64,000 nt of DNA from an uncultured Sphingobacteriales bacterium (GTDB taxonomy: Bacteria; Bacteroidota; Bacteroidia; Chitinophagales; Chitinophagaceae). The notes under the pieces are model-generated. The model saw nothing but the letters and a program-made list of their open reading frames with translations. It had not been told where the DNA came from and ran no database searches. Below are positions 43,138 to 52,400 of the stretch, in pieces; positions within the stretch are counted from its first letter, which is position 1; each line of letters opens with the position of its first letter. The DNA lies in contig CALKHN010000112.1 of the NCBI GenBank assembly GCA_937991535.1, positions 1 to 64,000 on the forward strand, given 5' to 3'. A program made the translations under genes and the position numbers.

Positions 43138-44559
43138 TCAGATAGAACGTTTTCTTTTGTAATAGGCAATAAGATCCACTACCTGCTGGTTTTGAAGTAT
43201 AATGGGATTCAGTTCTATAAACTTCTTAAGCAGGCGTGGCGCCCGTTCCATAGCATTTTGCAGAAGCAACAACCCTTCTTTGCTTTTCCCCATTGCAAAC
43301 AAAACAGCGCTTTTGTAAAACAGGAACAAAGGTTTATCCCCGGCAACCTGCTGCGCATTGTCAAGCTGTTCTATCGCTTCGTCCAGGAAATCTTCTTTAT
43401 ATAAACACCGTATAAGGGCTTCCCACCCGCCTATCCCACGGGGCTTTGCCTTTACAACATTGGAAAAGTGTATAATCGCATCTTTTACATTACCCAGTTC
43501 CATCAAACATTCGCCCATAGCTAAATTATATTCGGGCTGCATGCGATGTATACGCATGGCCGACTCCAGGTACTGTACCGCCTTATTTAACGACGTTTCA
43601 TTGATATAGGTGCAGGCAATTTTATAGTACAACTTACTGTCTTCACTGTTGAGATGTGAAGCTTTTTTATAATAAAACCTTGCCTGGGCATATTGCTTAA
43701 GCTTGTCATAACAATGACCAATCGCTTCGTAAATCACATCTTCCGGCCGGGCAAGTTCAATTACTTTCTCCAACGATTCAATAGCATCACGATACTTTCT
43801 TAACCTAATGTAGGCGTCAGCCATATTTCGGTAAGCATAATCAAACTTTTCGTTGATCACCAGGGCATACTTGTACGCGTCAATTGATTTTTCAAACAAT
43901 TTAAGGCCCTGATAGGCTGCGCCAAGATTAAACCAGGCCAGTTCATTATAAGGAAATTCATTAATGATACGCTGATGTAAACGGATACTTTCTTCACTTC
44001 TGCCCGTAAAATCGGTCCAGAAACATATTTTATACAGCGCTTCTTCGTTATTAGGCTCGTATTCCAATATATGTAAGAGGCAATCAAATACTTTATCGAA
44101 TTCCTCGTAATCGTCGTATACATCCGCCAGTTCAAACAACAGGTTTATACGATTCTCACCTTCAAATGAATGAATAGCCTCTTCCAAAAGCCCAACAGCC
44201 TTCTCATGCTGGTCTAACGCGAGAAAAACATCAGTTTTAAGAATGTAAATATCAATATCGGAACTGTCGAGTATTTCAGCCCTTTCCAGTATTTTGAGGG
44301 ACTCACTGTACTTCCTGGTAGCAATGAGCAAATCGGCTTTTTTAACCATTAAAGACGCTGAATAAGGAAATTGACCAACTCCCAGTTCAACTGCTTCAAG
44401 CGCCCGCCCGATTTCGTCTTTATCGTCAAAATAATCAATAATTTTTTCAAACGACTCTTCTTCCAGGAAGCCATGGCTTTGACCGGCGCGGAGATTTTCA
44501 AATTGCCTTAATAAATCTCTCATCTCATCTCTGTCGTTTCGATAAGGATTGTCCTGCAT
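43138..44559 (-). CDS. Tetratricopeptide-repeat protein
   Basis: 473 residues, made almost entirely of about ten TPR helix pairs (for example AWFNLGAAYQGLKLFEKSIDAYKYAL and the next unit with AYRNMADAYIRLRKYRDAIESLEKVI). There is no signal peptide or membrane segment, so it is cytoplasmic. TPR arrays bind other proteins; the partner is unknown. It lies 70 bp upstream of comA on the same strand, and comA appears to have its own promoter. Confidence 0.87.
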   Translation of the reverse strand: MQDNPYRNDRDEMRDLLRQFENLRAGQSHGFLEEESFEKIIDYFDDKDEIGRALEAVELGVGQFPYSASLMVKKADLLIATRKYSESLKILERAEILDSSDIDIYILKTDVFLALDQHEKAVGLLEEAIHSFEGENRINLLFELADVYDDYEEFDKVFDCLLHILEYEPNNEEALYKICFWTDFTGRSEESIRLHQRIINEFPYNELAWFNLGAAYQGLKLFEKSIDAYKYALVINEKFDYAYRNMADAYIRLRKYRDAIESLEKVIELARPEDVIYEAIGHCYDKLKQYAQARFYYKKASHLNSEDSKLYYKIACTYINETSLNKAVQYLESAMRIHRMQPEYNLAMGECLMELGNVKDAIIHFSNVVKAKPRGIGGWEALIRCLYKEDFLDEAIEQLDNAQQVAGDKPLFLFYKSAVLFAMGKSKEGLLLLQNAMERAPRLLKKFIELNPIILQNQQVVDLIAYYKRKRSI

Positions 44560-44667
44560 TTTTGTGTAAGTTAATGAAAGTTAAGCCTTTATTTAGAAAA
44601 AAATATTTTTTGTAACTTTTTTATTACATAAACGTTAAATATCATGTAAAATTTATGATGAATGGTA

Positions 44668-44699
44668 TTGGAAATACTGAATATAAATCATTATTTTTG
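44668..44699 (+). promoter_or_regulatory. Bacteroidota promoter, both boxes (TTG-N21-TATTTTTG)
   Basis: TTG at 44668-44670, a 21-nt spacer and TATTTTTG at 44692-44699. This is the best complete promoter in the window. The start codon at 44706 follows by 6 nt, about where transcription should begin. Confidence 0.6.
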
Positions 44700-44705
44700 C
44701 TGAAC

Positions 44706-45095
44706 ATGAAATCAAACAAAAACATACATTCAGGGATTGTTAAACATAGCCTGATATTGGTGGTTATGTTTGCAATTGTGCAGTATGTATTTGCAGTTAG
44801 CGGAATCAGGCTGAACGCAGGGGATAAAGACAGGAACAAGGAGACACATCACTCGTCCGGCGTATTTTCTGATCTGAAATCTACCATTACTTTTTCGATA
44901 AAAGATAATTATACATTTAGCAATAAAAATTGGAAAACAGACTATAAATCGCCTGCCGGACAAGCCAAATTGCCCAATTCCATTATTTCTTATAAAAAAG
45001 GCAATATGGTATATATATTACCCTATAAACCACAGGGTGGTGTGAAATTGCCTGATTTTATCCGGATGAAACCTTGCGAATCACTGTCGCGCTAA
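44706..45095 (+). CDS. Small exported hypothetical protein
   Basis: 129 residues from ATG 44706 (MKSNKNIHSG). An upstream in-frame ATG at 44655 lies before the promoter boxes and is therefore rejected. A hydrophobic stretch (LILVVMFAIVQYVFAV) is a signal peptide or anchor, followed by a soluble domain with SGVFSDLKSTITFSIKDNYTFSN. No family recognised. It stands alone between a divergent TPR gene and the DUF1080 gene. Confidence 0.6.
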   Translation: MKSNKNIHSGIVKHSLILVVMFAIVQYVFAVSGIRLNAGDKDRNKETHHSSGVFSDLKSTITFSIKDNYTFSNKNWKTDYKSPAGQAKLPNSIISYKKGNMVYILPYKPQGGVKLPDFIRMKPCESLSR

Positions 45096-45211
45096 CGTTT
45101 TCTATTGCATTTTTATATCCTCACGTTTTCGTGTAATAAACCAATCAAACATTGCCGTTTAAATGTTGAAAATGAGATTTTATGAATATATTAGCGGAAA
45201 TGTAATCCAGC

Positions 45212-46594
45212 ATGCGTATAAAAAATATATTTCTTTTCTCTGCATCCCTTCTTTTCTGTTTTAACGCGCTTTCTGTTAGCGCCCAACAAGCCAAATGGAC
45301 AAAACTCTTTGATGGCAAAACCCTTCAGGGCTGGAAACAGCTTGGCGGCAGTGCAAAGTATTCTGTTGAAAAGGGCGTAATTACGGGAACAACCGTGGTA
45401 TCCACACCTAATAGTTTTTTGGTAACCGAAAAAGAATATGGCGATTTTATTTTAGAACTGGAAGTGCTGATACCAGATACGGTTACCAATTCCGGCATAC
45501 AGATCCGGAGTCATTTTGACCCTGCCGCTAATAACGGAAAAGGAAGAGTATTTGGTTACCAGTATGAACTTGATGCCTCATCAAGAGCATGGACAGCAGG
45601 AATATATGATGAAGGCCGCAGAGGATGGCTATATCCACTGGACCTGAATCCACAGGCACAAAAAGCATATAAAAGGGGGGCCTTCAATAAGGTAAAAGTA
45701 GAATGCATTGGAAATACGATTAAAACATGGATCAATGGTGTACCCGCCAGTTACCTGGTAGACGATGCAGATGCCAGGGGGTTTATTGCATTGCAGGTAC
45801 ATGGCATCGGTGACAAAGCTGAAAATGCCGGAAAAAAAATCCGGTGGAAGAATATCCGCATCCAAACCGGTACTCTTTCACCTGCTCCCTTCCCTTCTAC
45901 AGTTTTTGTAGTGAACAACGAACCCAATACGTTAACTGCATTCGAAAAAAATAACGGCTGGAAGTTGTTATTCGATGGTGTAAGCTCCAACGGATGGAGA
46001 GGCGCCAAATTAAAGAGCTTCCCGGAAAATGGATGGAAAATTGCAGACGGTAATATTACAGTACTATCTTCAAAAGGACAAGAATCTGCCAATGGCGGGG
46101 ATATTGTAACTACAGATTTATATAGTGCTTTTGATTTTTCGTTTGAATTCAAACTTTCCCAGGGTGCAAACAGCGGAGTAAAATATTTTGTTACCCTTTC
46201 CGAAAACAATGCAGGCTCGGCCCTTGGGTTAGAATACCAGGTGCTCGATGATAAAAATCATCCTGATGCCAAAATGGGCATAGCTGGTAACAGAACTCTT
46301 TCTTCTCTGTATGATTTGATTCCTGCAAAAAAAACCGGGCGTTTTGTGAAGCCCGTAGGCGAATGGAATGAAGGAAGGATCATTGTATACCCTAATAATC
46401 ACGTAGAACATTATTTGAACGGCGTAAAAGTATTGGAGTATGAAAGAGGATCACAGGCATTTCGCGAACTGGTAGCCGGGAGTAAATTTAAGAACCGGAC
46501 TAATTTCGGGGAAGGAAAGGAAGGAAGGATATTATTGCAGGATCATGGCGATGAAGTTAGCTTCAGAAGTCTGAAGATCAGGGTATTAAAATAG
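45212..46594 (+). CDS. Secreted protein with two DUF1080 (3-keto-disaccharide hydrolase) domains
   Basis: 460 residues with a signal peptide ending at SVSAQQ. Two concanavalin-like DUF1080 domains: residues 25-218 (WTKLFDGKTLQGWKQLGG, NSGIQIRSH, VKVECIGNTIKTWING) and 240-460 (WKLLFDGVSSNGWRGAK, NSGVKYFVTL, HYLNGVKVLEYERGS). The family includes 3-keto-glucoside and 3-keto-disaccharide hydrolases and is frequent in Bacteroidota polysaccharide use. The second copy is longer and may be the catalytic one. An alpha/beta hydrolase follows 114 bp downstream. Confidence 0.88.
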   Translation: MRIKNIFLFSASLLFCFNALSVSAQQAKWTKLFDGKTLQGWKQLGGSAKYSVEKGVITGTTVVSTPNSFLVTEKEYGDFILELEVLIPDTVTNSGIQIRSHFDPAANNGKGRVFGYQYELDASSRAWTAGIYDEGRRGWLYPLDLNPQAQKAYKRGAFNKVKVECIGNTIKTWINGVPASYLVDDADARGFIALQVHGIGDKAENAGKKIRWKNIRIQTGTLSPAPFPSTVFVVNNEPNTLTAFEKNNGWKLLFDGVSSNGWRGAKLKSFPENGWKIADGNITVLSSKGQESANGGDIVTTDLYSAFDFSFEFKLSQGANSGVKYFVTLSENNAGSALGLEYQVLDDKNHPDAKMGIAGNRTLSSLYDLIPAKKTGRFVKPVGEWNEGRIIVYPNNHVEHYLNGVKVLEYERGSQAFRELVAGSKFKNRTNFGEGKEGRILLQDHGDEVSFRSLKIRVLK

Positions 46595-46708
46595 CTTTTG
46601 CATAAGATTAAGTATTGCCAGGTAAAAAACGTAAAGGAGCTTCGGGAAAGAAAACCCTAAATTATAACTACTATTGTCTCAATAAAGTACCGTTTCATTT
46701 ATATCACC

Positions 46709-47863
46709 ATGAATAAAATACTGGCATTCGCTTTCATTTGCCTGCTCTGTTCGGGCAACCTGATTGCCCAGGATGAATTGTGCAGAGGCGCTTATTTTAG
46801 CGAGGCGCAGGGTAAATCATTTTTAGAAGAGCATACACCTGCCTCATTAAACGACTGGCAGCGCCGTGCAGAAAAGATACGTGTACGAATACGCGAAGGC
46901 ATGCAACTTGAAAAATTACCGGCTAAGCCGGTATCGAAACCCATAATTCACAGCAAAAGGATAATGGATGGCTATACCATAGAAAATGTAGCATTTGAAA
47001 GTCTGCCAGGTTTTTATGTTACGGGGAACTTATACCGGCCACTTCAACCACAAAAATCCTATGCGGGTATTCTTTCTCCGCACGGACATTGGAGGGATCC
47101 GGAAGGAAGATTCCACGAACAAATGCAAAAGCGTTGCGCTACTTTAGCCCGCATGGGCGCCATTGTATTTGTATGGGATATGATCGGACAGGGTGATTCA
47201 AAACAATGTGAGCACAGTTTGCCAAAGGGATTGAAGTTGCAAACCATCAACAGCACAAGAGCATTGGACTTCCTGCTGTCTATCCGCGGTGTAGATCCCA
47301 ACCGCATTGGTATAACCGGCGAATCGGGTGGTGGTACACAAACTTTTTTACTAACGGCGCTTGATCCCCGTATTAAGGTTTCCGTGCCCTGCGTAATGGT
47401 ATCGGCACATTTTTTTGGTGGCTGCACCTGCGAAAGTGGTATGCCCATTCATAAAAAAGGCGATTTTCAAACCAACAATGTGGAGATCGCCGCATTGGCC
47501 GCACCACGCCCGATGCTGTTGATTTCAGATGGTGATGACTGGACAAAAAATAATCCTACGGTCGAATATCCGTTTATGCAGAAAGTTTATCGCCTGTATA
47601 AAGAAGAAAACGATGTTGCATTGGTTCACCTGGCGGATGAAAAACACGATTACGGCCCCTCCAAGCGAAAAGCCATGTATCCTTTTATGGCGAAATATCT
47701 TAAACTGAACCTGAAAGCCGTTACAGACGCTGATGGAAATATTGATGAAACACCCGCAAAAGTATTGGATCAGAAAGACCTGGAGGTTTTCAATGAAGCC
47801 CACCCGCGTCCTGCCAACGCGGTAATGGGAGATGAGGCCGTGATGAAATTATTAGACCAGTAA
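46709..47863 (+). CDS. Secreted alpha/beta hydrolase, acetylxylan-esterase-like
   Basis: 384 residues with a signal peptide ending at LIAQD. The hydrolase core has the oxyanion region ILSPHGHWRDPEGR, nucleophile GESGGGTQTF (Ser near 205), an acid in LLISDGDDWTKN and the histidine in EKHDYGPSKR. The family covers acetylxylan and other carbohydrate esterases; with the DUF1080 protein upstream it suggests breakdown of a plant or microbial glycan. The stop lies about 50 bp before heptamer array 8. Confidence 0.83.
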   Translation: MNKILAFAFICLLCSGNLIAQDELCRGAYFSEAQGKSFLEEHTPASLNDWQRRAEKIRVRIREGMQLEKLPAKPVSKPIIHSKRIMDGYTIENVAFESLPGFYVTGNLYRPLQPQKSYAGILSPHGHWRDPEGRFHEQMQKRCATLARMGAIVFVWDMIGQGDSKQCEHSLPKGLKLQTINSTRALDFLLSIRGVDPNRIGITGESGGGTQTFLLTALDPRIKVSVPCVMVSAHFFGGCTCESGMPIHKKGDFQTNNVEIAALAAPRPMLLISDGDDWTKNNPTVEYPFMQKVYRLYKEENDVALVHLADEKHDYGPSKRKAMYPFMAKYLKLNLKAVTDADGNIDETPAKVLDQKDLEVFNEAHPRPANAVMGDEAVMKLLDQ

Positions 47864-47913
47864 TAGCAGCCTCAAACTTATTGTTTGTGGTTTATGGTTT
47901 GAAGTTGCAGCCC

Positions 47914-48008
47914 CTGCAACTTGAACCCTGTAACCCGTAACCTTCTCCATTTTCAAATTTTCAAATTTTCAAATTACCACATTTCCACATTTCCACATTT
48001 CCACATTC
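47914..48008. repeat. Heptamer/octamer array 8 (convergent junction)
   Basis: Five 7-mers at 47914-47948 (CTGCAAC, TTGAACC, CTGTAAC, CCGTAAC, CTTCTCC) are followed by three exact 8-mers ATTTTCAA (47949-47972) and then CCACATTT three times with a final CCACATTC (47977-48008). The period changes from 7 to 8 within one array. The dcd stop codon (48007-48009) overlaps the last unit. Confidence 0.8.
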
Positions 48009-48543
48009 AAAACTTATTCTTCCACATCATGCTCTCTATGGGCTTTTCCGGCTGTCCACTGTATTTGGCATTTTTTTTCTGGTTGTACTTCACCTCAATT
48101 TCACCATCCACCGGAAAATAAATCAATTGGCCAATCGGCATGCCTTTATAAATACGCACGGGCTGTTTAACGGATATTTCCAGCGTCCAGTTACCGCAAA
48201 AACCCACATCGCCCTTGCCCGCAGTAGCATGTATATCAATCCCAAGGCGGCCGGTAGACGATTTGCCTTCCAGGAAAGGTACATGAGCATGGGTTTCTGT
48301 GTATTCAAGCGTTGCGCCGAGGTAAAAAATATGCGGATACAAAACGAACCCCTCATCCGGGATTTCAAAATATTCTATTTCATTATGTTTTTTAGCATCC
48401 AGTATATGTTCGCGGTACGTAGCCAGCCATTTGCCCAGGTGCACATCGTAAGAATTGCTTCCCAAACATTCCCTGTTGTAAGGCGTCAGTTTAATCGTTC
48501 CTTTTTCTATTTCTTCCAGTATTCTTGTATCAGATAGTATCAT
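48007..48543 (-). CDS. dcd: dCTP deaminase
   Basis: 178 residues, the usual length. Motifs are MILSDTRILEEIEKG, GSNSYDVHLG, the active-site region EGKSSTGRLGIDIHATAGKGD and GFCGNWTLEI. It converts dCTP to dUTP for thymidylate synthesis, in the cytoplasm as a trimer. Its start faces the phosphopantetheinyl transferase gene (divergent). Confidence 0.95.
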   Translation of the reverse strand: MILSDTRILEEIEKGTIKLTPYNRECLGSNSYDVHLGKWLATYREHILDAKKHNEIEYFEIPDEGFVLYPHIFYLGATLEYTETHAHVPFLEGKSSTGRLGIDIHATAGKGDVGFCGNWTLEISVKQPVRIYKGMPIGQLIYFPVDGEIEVKYNQKKNAKYSGQPEKPIESMMWKNKF

Positions 48544-48611
48544 TCCCTGATTTATTTGTTTATTTGTTCCGGAATTCTTTCCGCAGCGAATTTCGGGTTT
48601 CGTTTTTTGTA

Positions 48612-49277
48612 ATGCCTTTATTTTATCAACATAATATCAACGAATCAACAAAATTAGGGGTTTGGCATATTGTCGAGCCCGAAGATTTCTTTCTGGCTAA
48701 GGTTCCGCTCCAGCACGACATTACCCACCCGCACAAACGCCTGCAACATTTGGCGGGACGCTATTTGCTGCGCTTTTTATTTCCCGATTTCCCTAACGAA
48801 CTGATCCGCATCGCCAGCACCAAAAAGCCTTTCCTTCCTGATGAAGCTTTTCATTTCTCTATTTCACATTGCGGTGATTATGCCGCTGCCATTGTTAGCC
48901 GCACCAACCGGGTGGGTATTGATATCGAAATTCCTACACGCAAAGTTGCCCGCGTACGCCATAAATTCCTGCATGCAGAAGAGTTGGCTATAGTGGAAGG
49001 AGAAGACGCGGTGTTTTCTTTGCCGGATATTGAAACAGAAAATATTTTTCTCCGTAAATTAACATTGGTATGGAGTGCAAAAGAAGCTGTTTTTAAGTGG
49101 TATGGCAACGGAGAAGTGAATTTTAGTGATCAGATCAGGTTGCAACCATTCCATGATATGGCGTTTATGCCGGAAACAGGAAAAATGACTGGTTTGTTTT
49201 TAAAGGAACAAACACGTTCGCTGGAACTTCCCTTCGTTAACTTTAAGGAGATATGCTTAGTTTGGGTGATGACCTGA
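48612..49277 (+). CDS. 4'-phosphopantetheinyl transferase superfamily protein
   Basis: 221 residues from ATG 48612 (MPLFYQHNINESTKLG); reading from 48525 would add a hydrophobic leader overlapping dcd and is less likely. Family motifs are LPDEAFHFSISHCGDYAAA, the magnesium-binding VGIDIE and LVWSAKEAVFKWYG. It transfers phosphopantetheine from CoA to a carrier-protein serine. The size suits the Sfp-like class with wide specificity rather than AcpS. No carrier protein is close by. Confidence 0.87.
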   Translation: MPLFYQHNINESTKLGVWHIVEPEDFFLAKVPLQHDITHPHKRLQHLAGRYLLRFLFPDFPNELIRIASTKKPFLPDEAFHFSISHCGDYAAAIVSRTNRVGIDIEIPTRKVARVRHKFLHAEELAIVEGEDAVFSLPDIETENIFLRKLTLVWSAKEAVFKWYGNGEVNFSDQIRLQPFHDMAFMPETGKMTGLFLKEQTRSLELPFVNFKEICLVWVMT

Positions 49278-49410
49278 CCTGTTTTAATACAGTATTTAGG
49301 CCTTAGGTCGCGGCATTGATTTATCATAATCTTAACCAAAACGCGAATCCACCGTTTGTACTGTATAAATTTTTTACCTTGCTTTACGCAAGTTTAACCT
49401 TTTTTGTATC

Positions 49411-52400
49411 ATGAAAATTACCAGCCCCTGCATCGTTCTTTGCAAACAATGCTGTATTCCTTTTTTGCTCATCTCCGTGCTGTTGTTTGCCTGCAATAAA
49501 AAAGAAAAAATAACGGGCGTTGATCCTGCTTTCAGTAAATACATAGACGCCTATACTTCCGGCGTAATTTCTAAAGCGGCGGTCATACGGGTGCGTCTGT
49601 CTGCAGAAGCCCCTTCCACGCATGTACTGAATGAAGCGCTTAAAGACCCTCTGTTTTCGTTTTCACCTTCGGTAAAAGGCAAAGCATATTGGGTAGATGC
49701 CCGAACCATCGAATTCAAGCCCGATCAATACCTTACACCCGGCAGGTTGTATACGGTAAGTTTCAAACTCAGTAAGGCAACCAATGTACCCGATGCGTTT
49801 AAAACCTTTACGTTTAATGTACAGGCTGTAAAGCCCGGCTTCCTTGTAAAAGAAACCGGGTTGAAAGTGGCTGGTAACTCAAAAGAAGTGATGCTATTGA
49901 ATGGTGCAATTGAAACTGCGGATATTGAATCGTCTGCCACAGTTGAAAAATTATTGACTGTTGGGTACGATGGTAAATCGCCTGCAATAAAATGGGAACA
50001 CAATGAAAGCGCCCGTATCCATCGTTTTACAATAGAAGACATCAAACGTACCGCCAGCGCTTCTTCCTTAAAATTGCAGTGGGATGGCGCTCCGCTGGGT
50101 TTAAAGGAAAAAGACGGAAGGCAGGTCGAAATCCCTGCTATGGGCGATTTTAAAGTACTGTCCGTTCGGGCAGTACAGGAGTCGGAGAACTACGTGCTCG
50201 TTCAATTTTCTGAAGCTGTCGCCACCAACCAGCAACTGAACGGGTTGATATCGGTAAGCAACAAAACGGATATCAGCTATAGTATTGATGGCAGCGAAGT
50301 TAAAATATATGTGCCCGATAGTTTCGACGGTAACTATACTGTTGCTGTTAATGAAGGTGTACTGGCAGTGTGGGGCGCCAAATTAAATAAAGCGTTTTCC
50401 GCCAACTTGTTTTTTGAAAACCGGTTACCTTCCGTTACCATCCGCGGCCGTGGCGTTATATTACCCAACTCCGGAAAGCTGGTATTGCCTTTTGAAAGTA
50501 TTAACCTCAGCGCTGTGGATATCAGCATCATTAAAGTATATGAAAATAATATTCCCCAATTTTTTCAGTCCAATAATTTTGACGGCGAATCCGACCTTCG
50601 CCGGGTAGCCACCCCCGTTGTACGGCAAACGCTGCGGTTAGATAACGATAAAACGCTCGACCTCCACCGCAAACAAAAATTCTCCCTCGACATTGACAAA
50701 TACCTGAAAGCGGAACCCGGAGCTATATACCACGTAACCATTGGATTCCGACCCGAATATTCTTTGTATACCTGCCGTGCGGCAGATAAAACCGGCGACG
50801 AAGAAGATGAATCATATGCATGGTACAGCAGCAGCGATGATGATGGACTGGATAGCGATGATGACTTTTGGAAAGTATACAATGCCTATTATCCTTACGG
50901 CTATAACTGGAATCAACGCGATAATCCCTGCAGTCCGTCTTACTACAATAAAGAAAGATGGGCCAGCCGCAATATCATTGCCTCCAATATCGGGCTAACG
51001 GCCAAGCGTGCCGGCAACAACAGCATGCTTATTGCCGTAACCGATATTCTTACCGCAGAACCAATGAACAATATTGAACTGGAACTGCTCGATTACCAGC
51101 AGCAGGTGATTTTTAAAACCAAAAGCGATAAGAACGGCCTGGCCAATTTTGACCTGAAGAAAAAGCCTTATTTGCTGGTAGCGAAAAAAGGCAGCGAAAG
51201 AGGGTACCTGAAATTAGAGGATGGCGGTTCGCTCATGCTCAGCCGGTTTGATGTGTCGGGCGTGGAAGTTAAGAACGGATTAAAAGGTTTTATTTTCGGA
51301 GAACGTGGGGTATGGCGTCCGGGCGATACAATGTATATCAATTTTATTATGGAAGATAAAGCGGGTATGCTGCCTGCAGATCATCCTGTAGAATTTAATC
51401 TGATTACCCCGCAGGGACAATTGTACAAACGCATGGTGGAAACATCGGGAGAACATGGCTTTTATCTTTTCACCACATCCACCGACCCAGCCTCACCCAC
51501 AGGCAACTGGCTGGCAAAAATCAAAGTGGGTGGCGCTGTGTTTGAAAAAAGGTTAAAGGTGGAAACGGTAATGCCTAACCGCCTGAAAATTGATCTTGAT
51601 TTTGGCAAGGATACCATATTGGGCAACGAAGGTACTTCGGGCATCCTCCGATCACAATGGCTTTTTGGTACACCTGCCAGAAACCTTGCTGCAAAGGTTG
51701 ACGCCTCTCTGTATGCACGAAAAACAGTTTTCAAAAAATACCCAAACTATCATTTTGATGATCCTACTGCTGCCTATACTACTGAAACCAAAACTATTTT
51801 TGACGGAAAGCTGAATGAAGAAGGTGTTGCAACTGTGAATACAAAACCGGGCGCCATAAAAAACGCTCCGGGCATGCTCAGTGCCAGCCTGCTGGTAAAA
51901 GTATTTGAGCCGGGTGGCGCTTTCAGCGTAGACAATATGGTTATACCTTACAGTCCTTATAAAAGCTACGCGGGCATTAACATGCCCGAAGGGCAAAAAC
52001 CATGGGGCTTTTTGCTGACAAATCAAAACTATGAACTGCCTGTTGTAAATGTAAATGCCAATGGCAATGCATTAACAGGCACACAGCACGCGGATGTGGA
52101 GTTGTACCGTGTAAGCTGGCGCTGGTGGTGGGACAATACCGGCGATGACTTCAGCAATTTTACACAGGATACCTATAATAAATTATTAACGAAAGATACC
52201 GTTCGTTTAACCAATGGCGTGGGCAAATGGCGGTTTTCTGCACCCGGCGGCGAATGGGGTCGCTACCTCGTTTTGGTAAGAGACCGGAGCAGCGGTCATA
52301 CTACGGGGCAGGTAGTATACTTTGATGATCCCTGGTGGCAAAGCCGCGGCAATGCCAGCGATCCATCGGCGGCGGCAATGCTGTCGTTTACCTCCGACAA

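Noticed and set aside
44655..44705. Upstream ATG of the small exported protein
   Set aside because: It lies before the promoter boxes, and the added residues would mask the signal peptide.
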